Shown here one piece after another: positions 8,379 through 13,272 of a DNA stretch of 13,272 nt. Where the stretch lies: contig JAFVZE010000114.1 in assembly GCA_017508315.1 (NCBI GenBank), forward strand, positions 1-13,272, read 5' to 3'. Source of the DNA: Kiritimatiellia bacterium. Its GTDB lineage: Bacteria; Verrucomicrobiota; Kiritimatiellia; RFP12; UBA1067. Position numbers and translations under genes: made by a program. The notes under the pieces were generated by a model that saw nothing but the letters and a program-made list of their open reading frames with translations, had not been told where the DNA came from and ran no database searches. Position 1 is the first letter of the stretch; each line of letters begins with the position of its first letter.

Positions 8379-9862
8379 ATCATCGGATCCTGTACGTAGA
8401 TTTCGCTTTCGGGCGGCGGCTCGGAAGTCTGGAAATTCTCGCTGCCGGTGTGCTCGGGCTCGCGGTCGCAGAAACGGGTGAATTCGCGGATGAAGTTGAC
8501 GCGTACTTCGCCGGTTTCGCCGTTGCGGTTCTTGGCCACGTCGATGATGGCGAGCGTCTCGTCCTGGCTTTCCGGGTCGGCGGCGTTGCGCGACGGCCGG
8601 CGCAGCAGAAAGACGACGTCGGCGTCCTGTTCGATGGCGCCCGAATCACGAAGGTCGGAGAGCTTCGGTTTTTCGAACTTGTCGCCGCGCTGCTCATTGG
8701 CGCGGGAAAGCTGCGAAAGAACGATGACCGGCACTTTAAGTTCCTTGGCCATCGCCTTGATCTGCTGCGAAATCATCGACACCTCGATCTGCCGCCCCTG
8801 GCGCGAACCCTCGCGGCAGCAGCAGAGTTGGAGATAGTCGATCACGATAAGCTCGATGCCGTACTGCTTTTTCATGCGGCGCGCGCGCGCGCGCAGGTCC
8901 ATGATGTCGAGACCGGCCGTGTCGTCGACATAGATCGGCGCCGTCTTCAGCTCGCCCACCGCCTGAATGAGATTGTTGGTGAGCATCTGCTTTTCGCTCT
9001 TGGGGACGAGATTGCGGTTGAGCCGCCACATATTCACCCCGGCGCGGCCGGCGATCATTCGCTTCGTCAGCGCCTCGACCGGCATTTCCAGCGAGAAGAT
9101 CGCCACCGGATGGCGCTTGCCGCCGTCGCACTTCACCGGAACATTGTTCATGTCCATTCCGAGAGCGCAGCTTTCGGCGATATTCATCGCCAGCGACGTC
9201 TTTCCCACGGAAGGACGCGCGGCGATGACGATCATTTCCGCGTTCTTGAGCCCCTGGAGTTTTTCATCGAGATACCGAAGCCCGGTCGAAAGACCTTCGA
9301 GATTGTCGCCGCGGGATTCGAAAAGCGCGTCGATGCGCCTGAAACTCTCGTCCACCGCCGCCGACCACGGCATGGTCACGCCGGCGGAGCCGCCGATCTC
9401 GAGAAACGTCCGCTCCGCATCGCCGAGCACCACCTGCGGATCCGGATATTCGCCCTCGTCGTAGCATTTCTCGACCACGCTCGCGGCGCGTTCGATCATC
9501 ATTCTGCGCAGATGCTTGCCGCGGATGATTCCGATATAGTGTTCGGCGTGGGCGGTCGTGGGGACCTCGTCGATGAGCGCCTGCACGTACCCGACGCCTC
9601 CTATCGCCTCGAGTTTGCCGCCGGTGCGCATCTGTTCGATGAGCGTCAACGCGTCCAACGGCTTCGCGAGCCGGTTCATCTCCAGCATAGTCGAGTAGAT
9701 CGCCCGGTTGCGCGGATCGAAAAACGTTTCCGGCTGCACGCCGGAAGTGAGGCACACGTCCATTACCCTGTCATCGTTGCGCCCGGTCGTGTCCAGCAGA
9801 ATAGAACCCAACACGGCCCGTTCGGCCTCCGTGTTGTTGGGAGGAGTCTTCATATCATTCAT
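8375..9862 (-). CDS. dnaB: Replicative DNA helicase DnaB
   Basis: 495 residues, a normal length for the hexameric 5'-3' helicase that unwinds the replication fork and binds primase. The N-terminal domain begins PPNNTEAERAVLGSILLD (about 7-24), the family signature. The RecA-like C-terminal domain shows Walker A ARPSVGKT (215-222), catalytic E259 in FSLEM, Walker B IVIDYLQL with D342, LSQLSR (382-387), SDLRDSGAIEQDAD (402-415) and the arginine finger in KNRNGETG (R446). About ten extra residues (239-252) precede FSLEM compared with the E. coli enzyme. Two in-frame ATGs are possible (9862 and 9853); neither has a Shine-Dalgarno sequence, and the first lies only seven bases after a TATAAT box, consistent with a leaderless mRNA. 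First gene of the four-gene unit. No intein was seen. Confidence 0.97.
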   Translation of the reverse strand: MNDMKTPPNNTEAERAVLGSILLDTTGRNDDRVMDVCLTSGVQPETFFDPRNRAIYSTMLEMNRLAKPLDALTLIEQMRTGGKLEAIGGVGYVQALIDEVPTTAHAEHYIGIIRGKHLRRMMIERAASVVEKCYDEGEYPDPQVVLGDAERTFLEIGGSAGVTMPWSAAVDESFRRIDALFESRGDNLEGLSTGLRYLDEKLQGLKNAEMIVIAARPSVGKTSLAMNIAESCALGMDMNNVPVKCDGGKRHPVAIFSLEMPVEALTKRMIAGRAGVNMWRLNRNLVPKSEKQMLTNNLIQAVGELKTAPIYVDDTAGLDIMDLRARARRMKKQYGIELIVIDYLQLCCCREGSRQGRQIEVSMISQQIKAMAKELKVPVIVLSQLSRANEQRGDKFEKPKLSDLRDSGAIEQDADVVFLLRRPSRNAADPESQDETLAIIDVAKNRNGETGEVRVNFIREFTRFCDREPEHTGSENFQTSEPPPESEIYVQDPMI

Positions 9863-9869
9863 GCCGGTG

Positions 9870-9878
9870 ATTATACCA
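9870..9878 (-). promoter_or_regulatory. Extended -10 promoter of dnaB, predicted leaderless transcript
   Basis: On the minus strand TGG-TATAAT is a perfect extended -10 element. Only seven bases (CACCGGC) separate it from the dnaB ATG at 9862, so transcription would start at or within a base or two of the start codon. No good -35 lies at 16-18 bases; a TTGACG is present, but only nine bases upstream of the -10. No ribosome binding site exists upstream of either candidate ATG, in keeping with a leaderless message. Confidence 0.6.
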
Positions 9879-9885
9879 AAAACCC

Positions 9886-9952
9886 GTCAACCGGAAATAA
9901 GACCGATATCCACAGCTGTCAACCTCAAATCAACAACTTGTCAACAGTTGAC
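9886..9952. promoter_or_regulatory. Cluster of GTCAAC hexamers upstream of dnaB (putative operator array)
   Basis: GTCAAC occurs three times in direct orientation (9886-9891, 9918-9923, 9940-9945) and once inverted (9947-9952). The last two make a perfect 13-bp palindrome, GTCAAC-A-GTTGAC, at 9940-9952. The direct copies are 32 and 22 bases apart, close to three and two helical turns, which suits binding on one DNA face. The array covers the region just upstream of the dnaB -10 box and could bind a regulator; no known binding site is recognised. Confidence 0.45.
9906..9914 (+). promoter_or_regulatory. Candidate DnaA box
   Basis: ATATCCACA differs from the consensus TTATCCACA only at the first base. 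It lies between two GTCAAC hexamers, 44 bases upstream of the dnaB start codon. A single box would fit DnaA-dependent control of dnaB transcription; a replication origin would be expected to show several boxes and an AT-rich unwinding region, which are not evident. Confidence 0.4.
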
Positions 9953-10059
9953 GACATTGAAACATCCCCGGTTTTTCAAACATCTAATGCTCGACATCCC
10001 AGCCACAGCGCTACCACCGCCGCGAATTACAAAAACTACCGCAACCAAGATATGATTGC

Positions 10060-11526
10060 TCAGTTCCCGATATACGCGAGCGAATTCGGTTCGAACTCCA
10101 GAAACGCGGAGCCGTCCGTCTCCGCTTCGAGCGGAACTTCGGTGAAAAGACGGCTGGAGTCCGTGACGTGCGCGAAGAGCCCGGCGAGTGAAACGCCTTC
10201 GACGCGCACGCGCACGCGCTTCATGCGTACGGAGTTGTCGTCTTCGGAAAACCGCGCAAGATAAATTCCGAAGCGTCCCTTCCCGTCCGTCGCCGCCGTC
10301 ACATAAATGTCGTCGAAATCGTATTTGTCGGCGGAACGCAGATTCTTTATCTCCACCTGCGTTCCGAGCGCGGCAAGCTTGCCCCAGGCGTAGATCGCAT
10401 AATAACCGGGAAGCGGTTTGGTCGCCTTGAAAAGTCCGTTCATCGACGTGTTGGGCCGCGCATCGTAGTAATGCGCAAGATCGACCGGCGCATTCTGGCA
10501 GGCCGATATGACCGACGCTGTGTACGCCGCCCCTTTAAGGCAGCGCGAGCCCGACTCCACGCTGAGCGAATACGCCCACTCGTGATTCCAGTCGCGCACG
10601 TAATTCCATTCGGTCATATAACTTTTGGCGTTCCGGTAGCCGTTTTCATCCATGTAGCGGCGCATATTCAGCGCACGCTTCACGACCGCCTCGGGCGTCG
10701 TCTGATAGCTGTGCCACGAGAAGAAGTCCATCGGCACCTTGCGCTTGCCCATCTCGATCAGGAAGCGCTCGCTCCACGCTTCCCAGCCCGTCGTGGCCGG
10801 GCCGCCGATCATGAGATCCGGGAAGCGTTTCTTCAGATGCCGCGCCACAATCTCGTAGAAATCGTGGAACTGCGCCTCCGTTCCGCCCCAGCACGTGGGA
10901 TTCTTCGGCGAATTGTTCGACGCCTCGTTCCATATCTCCCAGTGGCGGATGTTCCACTTGAAGCCGTCCGCCCAGCCTTCGTTGTAGTGGCGGATCACAT
11001 GCTCGCAGATGCGCGCCCACTTGGCAAAATCCTTGGGCGGACCGACATGATACTTCTTGATTCCGTGCTCGATCGACTGACCGAGGCGGTAGAAGACTTC
11101 CGTCCCCGCCATGCGGATAGTATCGAGCATTCTGTCGGTGTACGTGAAATCATAGTTGTTCGGATCGTTCTCGTCCTTGTCGAAATCCGGAAATATCGCC
11201 GAAATATCGGCTACGTGAGACCCGCCGTATCCGCCGTACAGCGCGGAGTCGTGCGTACGCGCCGAAGGGATTCTCGCCGCCTTATAGGCCGTGAAGTTGC
11301 TGCGGCTCTGATAGGCGCGAGGCGTGATCGGGCCGTTGTTGACGCCGTTGAGCGGCTTGATCGACCCGAGCGATCTGCCTGGAAAGACGACAACAGTACG
11401 CACGTCCGGCGTCGCCTCCTTTACCGTATTGACGGCGAACACCGCCTCGGGAAGAACACCTACACCATCGTTGCCGGCCGTCGAAACCGCAGCGAAAATC
11501 GCGGCGGCGAGCAAATGCATTGTCAT
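10060..11526 (-). CDS. Secreted GH39-like (clan GH-A) glycoside hydrolase
   Basis: 488 residues. The N-terminus (MTMHLLAAAIFAAVSTAG) looks like a signal peptide, although it lacks the usual early Lys/Arg. The catalytic domain has the clan GH-A barrel pattern: RIPSARTHDS at 85-94, WEIWNEASNN with N200 and E201 as the predicted acid/base, FFSWHSY at 268-274, and YMTEWNYV with E306 as the predicted nucleophile. This layout matches GH39 (beta-xylosidase/alpha-L-iduronidase type), but related families such as GH30, GH51 or GH79 are not excluded by eye, and the substrate is unknown. A beta-rich C-terminal segment (about 385-488) follows, as in GH39. The gene has its own promoter and ends 197 bases before dnaB with no obvious terminator, so some read-through into the dnaB unit is possible. 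A weak GAGG lies 13 bases before the ATG; a second ATG two codons in is an alternative start. Confidence 0.75.
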   Translation of the reverse strand: MTMHLLAAAIFAAVSTAGNDGVGVLPEAVFAVNTVKEATPDVRTVVVFPGRSLGSIKPLNGVNNGPITPRAYQSRSNFTAYKAARIPSARTHDSALYGGYGGSHVADISAIFPDFDKDENDPNNYDFTYTDRMLDTIRMAGTEVFYRLGQSIEHGIKKYHVGPPKDFAKWARICEHVIRHYNEGWADGFKWNIRHWEIWNEASNNSPKNPTCWGGTEAQFHDFYEIVARHLKKRFPDLMIGGPATTGWEAWSERFLIEMGKRKVPMDFFSWHSYQTTPEAVVKRALNMRRYMDENGYRNAKSYMTEWNYVRDWNHEWAYSLSVESGSRCLKGAAYTASVISACQNAPVDLAHYYDARPNTSMNGLFKATKPLPGYYAIYAWGKLAALGTQVEIKNLRSADKYDFDDIYVTAATDGKGRFGIYLARFSEDDNSVRMKRVRVRVEGVSLAGLFAHVTDSSRLFTEVPLEAETDGSAFLEFEPNSLAYIGN

Positions 11527-11591
11527 AGTTCTATTTTTCCCTCACTACCATCCCATAGGCGGGAATGGACACCTTTCTTTTTTGAGTTGCG

Positions 11592-11621
11592 ATAATATCA
11601 CATGCTAACGCTTTACGTCAA
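11592..11621 (-). promoter_or_regulatory. Sigma-70-like promoter of the GH39 gene
   Basis: On the minus strand TTGACG (complement of 11616-11621) and TATTAT (complement of 11592-11597) are separated by 18 bases, with TGTGA just before the -10. Transcription would begin near 11585, giving a 5' leader of about 58 bases. The leader contains a short bulged hairpin (11548-11554 with 11561-11568) whose role is unknown. Confidence 0.6.
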
Positions 11622-11630
11622 CCCAGAAAA

Positions 11631-11655
11631 TCTGGAGTTTACCCATTTTTTGAAT
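11631..11655 (+). repeat. Left terminal inverted repeat (25 bp)
   Basis: Perfect reverse complement of 11979-12003. Outside the repeat the two flanks diverge immediately, and inside it they diverge after GAAT, so the match is sharply bounded, as expected for transposon ends. Confidence 0.85.
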
Positions 11656-11700
11656 TCTGACGACGCTCTTCCCAAAACGACAAAAAAATGCGACATCCTT

Positions 11701-11720
11701 TTGACGGTTTTCGGTAGAAT
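11701..11720 (+). promoter_or_regulatory. Promoter-like motif inside the inverted-repeat element
   Basis: TTGACGG, a T-run, then GGTAGAAT closely resembles the sequence upstream of dnaB (TTGACGGG, T-run, GGTATAAT). A TTG codon opening a 56-residue frame begins five bases after the -10-like TAGAAT. This suggests a host-recognised extended -10 type promoter, again with almost no leader. Confidence 0.4.
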
Positions 11721-11725
11721 ACCGA

Positions 11726-11896
11726 TTGCTCAAAAAACAACCAAAAGAACTGCACCGTGTAGTCGTCAAACGTGCGTTCACAAGGTTCGGCAAATGGATA
11801 AGAACTTTCGCCAAAGCAAATGTACCTGATGCCTCTACGACGAACGCTCCCATGTTGTCAGGCTTCGCAGAATTCTTCGAAGTCGACTACGGATAA
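11726..11896 (+). pseudogene. Short 56-residue frame within the element, possible transposase remnant
   Basis: From a TTG codon at 11726 to TAA at 11894-11896, the frame encodes a basic N-terminal part (KKQPKELHRVVVKRAF) and an acidic aromatic tail (FAEFFEVDYG). It lies wholly between the inverted repeats and follows the promoter-like motif. It is far too short for a transposase and shows no recognisable catalytic motif. It may be the fused ends of a deleted transposase gene or an unrelated small protein; the function is unknown. No ATG or Shine-Dalgarno sequence was found. Confidence 0.3.
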
Positions 11897-11978
11897 CCCC
11901 GTATAAACCTAAAACTGCGAAATCCACTTCTTAAAATACACTTCACCCTTTATTTATCGGGGTGAAATCCACTTTCGC

Positions 11979-12003
11979 ATTCAAAAAATGGGTAAACTCC
12001 AGA
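11979..12003 (-). repeat. Right terminal inverted repeat (25 bp)
   Basis: Perfect reverse complement of 11631-11655. It is followed after 15 bases by the 36-bp palindrome at 12019-12054. Confidence 0.85.
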
Positions 12004-12018
12004 GAACTTGTTACAGAG

Positions 12019-12054
12019 CCTTACCACCGCATTTTGCAAAATGCGAAGGTAAGG
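12019..12054. repeat. 36-bp near-perfect palindrome
   Basis: CCTTACC (12019-12025) pairs with GGTAAGG (12048-12054), enclosing two mismatched pairs and a perfect 18-bp palindrome CGCATTTTGCAAAATGCG at 12028-12045. No U-run follows on either strand, so an intrinsic terminator is unlikely. It sits immediately downstream of the truncated GIY-YIG-like gene and just outside the inverted-repeat element. A REP-like repeat, a recombination site or a cruciform-forming protein-binding site are possible readings. Confidence 0.6.
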
Positions 12055-12066
12055 TCATACATAGTC

Positions 12067-12222
12067 CTACGCATGAAACTCATCTTCATGAGACTTGCCG
12101 ATCTTCACGGCCTTAACCATCTTACCCCTAAAAACACCCTTCGCCTTTACAAGCTTTAGGCATTCGTTTGTGACTACATACACATACCCTGCTTTCGGCT
12201 TGAATTTAAGGTTCTGCATCAT
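12067..12222 (-). pseudogene. Truncated GIY-YIG/T5orf172-like gene, 51 codons
   Basis: A good ribosome binding site (GAGAGGG, eight bases before ATGATG) precedes a 51-residue frame. Residues 12-19 (GYVYVVTN) and 38-43 (KAVKIG, followed by K43) match the two beta-strand motifs of the T5orf172/GIY-YIG nuclease-like family, in which a 'GYVYVLTN' strand is followed by 'VKIGKT'. About 15 residues lie between the motifs, slightly longer than usual. The frame stops (TAG, 12067-12069) directly after the second motif, before the helix holding the conserved Arg and the remaining domain. A shift of one base after DEF would continue with MRRTMYDL for 17 residues, ending inside the palindrome at 12019-12054. 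The likeliest account is a gene broken by a frameshift and by the neighbouring repeat. It starts 33 bases after the preceding 131-residue gene, probably in one transcript. Confidence 0.5.
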
Positions 12223-12254
12223 ATTGGGCACCCTCTCTAGTCAGCAATTAAATG

Positions 12255-12650
12255 TTATCCTACGAGAACAGAATGACGTCCTTGTTTCAAGACTTTGCGA
12301 CTCTCACCATTGGCAATAGCACTTCGGATCTTGGCATTGCGCAATTCAATACGCCAAGTATTTTCAGGATACCATGAATCTTGAAACCAAATCATATCAA
12401 CTCCGCAAGCATCCAATACGGATCGCATTTCATCCAACTCATTTGGATTCACATTGTACGGATGTGAAACAAAGATTCTTTCCCGTGTTTTTCTATCTAT
12501 AAATGTCTCAGGATGATCCAATAACGAAGATTTAAGACGCAGCACATTCCAAATCGGGAAAGAACTGCTATCCCTTCCTGTCAGATAGCAGATTGGATCG
12601 TTTGAACTACCGTGGGTGCGCTTGTAATTCTTAGGAATGTTGATTAACAT
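12255..12650 (-). CDS. Hypothetical protein, 131 residues
   Basis: Not assigned to a family. The start ATG at 12650 has a strong ribosome binding site (GAGAGG six bases upstream). The protein is soluble, without signal peptide or membrane segment. The middle holds ERIFVSHPYNVNPNELDEM (about residues 57-75) followed by FQDSWYPENTWRIEL (about 89-103). The alternation of a beta-strand ending in SHPY, an acidic helix and a strand around SWYPENT suggests a small alpha/beta domain like those in poorly characterised plasmid and phage proteins. The C-terminus is basic (RKVLKQGRH). It probably shares a transcript with the truncated gene downstream. Codon use is AT-rich, unlike the genes below 11.5 kb, pointing to a transferred origin. 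Confidence 0.7.
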   Translation of the reverse strand: MLINIPKNYKRTHGSSNDPICYLTGRDSSSFPIWNVLRLKSSLLDHPETFIDRKTRERIFVSHPYNVNPNELDEMRSVLDACGVDMIWFQDSWYPENTWRIELRNAKIRSAIANGESRKVLKQGRHSVLVG

Positions 12651-12852
12651 CGGTTTCCTCTCTTCTCATTATATCCTTGACGCATAAATGGCTTTCCCTT
12701 TTTGAAATCAGAAATGGTTTTCAAACACAATTAGTCGTTGTCTGTGCCGCTGTGCCCGATTTTAGTCATATCGCGCAATAATCTCTTTTCAATTTCTATA
12801 TAGTGTATGCCTTTCTTTAATGTGCTTTAACGATTCTCACACAGCTACAACA
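12651..12852. other. AT-rich gap between two accessory genes
   Basis: About 200 bases with the TATAAT box at 12668-12673 and no full gene. A 31-codon open minus-strand frame (12826-12731), with its only ATG at 12769, ends in the peptide MTKIGHSGTDND; its last part is richer in G and C than the surroundings. It might be the 3' scrap of a lost gene. Confidence 0.4.
12668..12673 (-). promoter_or_regulatory. -10 box upstream of the 131-residue gene
   Basis: A perfect TATAAT on the minus strand lies 17 bases before the ATG at 12650 and would give a leader of about 10-12 bases containing the GAGAGG ribosome binding site. No convincing -35 hexamer was found at the usual distance. Confidence 0.45.
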
Positions 12853-13272
12853 TCAACTTTTCAACCATTTAAACAACTTTTTTGACATTAAAACAGTGCC
12901 AATAACCCCACCAAAATCAATCACAATAGTAATAAACCTTCCAAGTCCCTCTATCTTAGCATACGCCTTATAATTAACATACACCACCAAACAGAAAACA
13001 CCCAGCAAACAAACGATCTTAAATAGTGCTTTCATAGCACATCTAAATTTCCTTTTTCGTTCTTCACGTAATATCTCTTTCTTTTGATATTCCTGTAACT
13101 TGTTTTGTTGCAGTCGTATAACTTCCTCTTCTTCCTCTAATTCTTTGTTTTTTGCCTCTAATATTTCTTGATTTGCTGTTTGAATTTCTCGAACAATTTT
13201 TTCTTGATTCTCACGATACTGTCTATAAGATTGCAATTCAATTTCATAACGCTCAAGAGATTCTGCAGAAAA
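12853..13272 (-). CDS. Coiled-coil protein with two C-terminal membrane segments (5' end outside window)
   Basis: The frame is open from the right window edge to TGA at 12853-12855, giving at least 139 residues. A TTG at 13236 is not a persuasive start because coding continues upstream (ESLERYEIEL), so the true N-terminus lies beyond the window. The visible part starts with a long charged heptad-like region rich in Glu, Lys and Gln (about the first 75 residues; EILEAKNKELEEEEEVIRLQ), a predicted coiled coil. Two hydrophobic segments follow (KIVCLLGVFCLVVYV and FITIVIDFGGVIGTVLM), with basic residues on the flanks and a KKLFKWLKS tail. Layout: cytoplasmic coiled coil anchored in the membrane by a hairpin. 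No enzymatic motif is visible; the family is unknown. The composition is very AT-rich. Such proteins occur in accessory and defence loci, but nothing here proves that role. Confidence 0.75.
   Translation of the reverse strand, partial: FSAESLERYEIELQSYRQYRENQEKIVREIQTANQEILEAKNKELEEEEEVIRLQQNKLQEYQKKEILREERKRKFRCAMKALFKIVCLLGVFCLVVYVNYKAYAKIEGLGRFITIVIDFGGVIGTVLMSKKLFKWLKS

Larger units (their letters stand above)
11631..12003. mobile_element. 373-bp candidate MITE or decayed insertion sequence
   Basis: Two perfect 25-bp inverted repeats bound this segment: 11631-11655 (begins TCTGGAGTTTACCC) and 11979-12003 (its exact reverse complement). The interior is AT-rich, carries a 7-bp hairpin (11942-11948 with 11960-11966) and an 11-base direct repeat (GAAATCCACTT at 11919-11929 and 11964-11974), and encodes only a short peptide, not a full transposase. 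No clean target-site duplication is visible; the left flank and first bases form CCAGA-AAA-TCTGG instead. The left end lies 10 bases upstream of the GH39 -35 box. A non-autonomous transposable element or a deletion derivative of an IS is the best reading; the element family is not recognised. Confidence 0.6.

Noticed and set aside
9886..9891. TTGACG as a standard -35 for dnaB
   Set aside because: It is only nine bases from the TATAAT; 16-18 bases are needed for normal sigma-70 recognition.
9863..10059. Replication origin upstream of dnaB
   Set aside because: Only one DnaA-like box and no AT-rich unwinding stretch or box cluster were seen.
8450..10264. 604-codon + strand open frame opposite dnaB and the dnaB upstream region
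   Set aside because: Mirror frame of dnaB; no recognisable domain and it crosses the dnaB promoter region.
11605..11853. 82-residue minus-strand frame across the left inverted repeat
   Set aside because: It overlaps the GH39 promoter and the left terminal repeat, has no ribosome binding site and competes with the plus-strand frame that follows a promoter-like motif.
11942..11966. Hairpin as an intrinsic terminator for the 56-codon frame
   Set aside because: The 7-bp stem is not followed by a U-run on either strand.
11962..12159. 65-residue plus-strand frame
   Set aside because: It runs through the right terminal repeat, the 36-bp palindrome and the antisense of the GIY-YIG-like gene; no translation signal.
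13234..13236. TTG as the start of the coiled-coil protein
   Set aside because: The frame stays open and coding-like up to the window edge, so the start is most likely outside the window.

Overview
The window looks like a GC-rich bacterial chromosome segment. The base composition, the secreted polysaccharide-degrading enzymes and the style of the DnaB and AddAB-like proteins suggest a member of the PVC/Verrucomicrobiota group (Kiritimatiellae or Lentisphaerae-like, possibly from a gut or marine polysaccharide-rich habitat). This placement is inference; no rRNA or other phylogenetic marker is present apart from DnaB.

Layout: positions 1-312 hold a short, mostly non-coding stretch with a GC-rich hairpin and what may be the edge of a gene. 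Positions 313-9862 are one four-gene transcription unit on the minus strand, read in the order dnaB, a secreted GH16 glycoside hydrolase, an addB-like nuclease gene and an addA-like helicase-nuclease gene. Each of the three junctions overlaps by exactly 4 bases (ATGA, GTGA, ATGA), and the unit ends in a Rho-independent terminator. Upstream of dnaB a 197-base gap carries an extended -10 promoter placed so that the mRNA would be leaderless, four GTCAAC hexamers and one near-consensus DnaA box. Positions 10060-11526 hold a second secreted sugar hydrolase (GH39/clan GH-A type), also on the minus strand, with its own -35/-10 promoter.

Beyond about 11.6 kb the composition turns AT-rich and the region looks accessory: a 373-bp sequence bounded by perfect 25-bp inverted repeats (a candidate MITE or decayed insertion sequence), a 36-bp near-perfect palindrome, a truncated GIY-YIG-like (T5orf172-type) gene, an unrecognised 131-residue gene, and the 3' part of a coiled-coil/two-TM protein that runs off the right edge.

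Functionally, dnaB (fork unwinding) and addAB (double-strand end resection for recombination) fit a replication/repair theme, whereas the GH16 and GH39 enzymes fit extracellular glycan use. The unusual point is that the GH16 gene sits inside the replication/repair unit and is apparently translationally coupled on both sides. No tRNA, rRNA or CRISPR array was seen.
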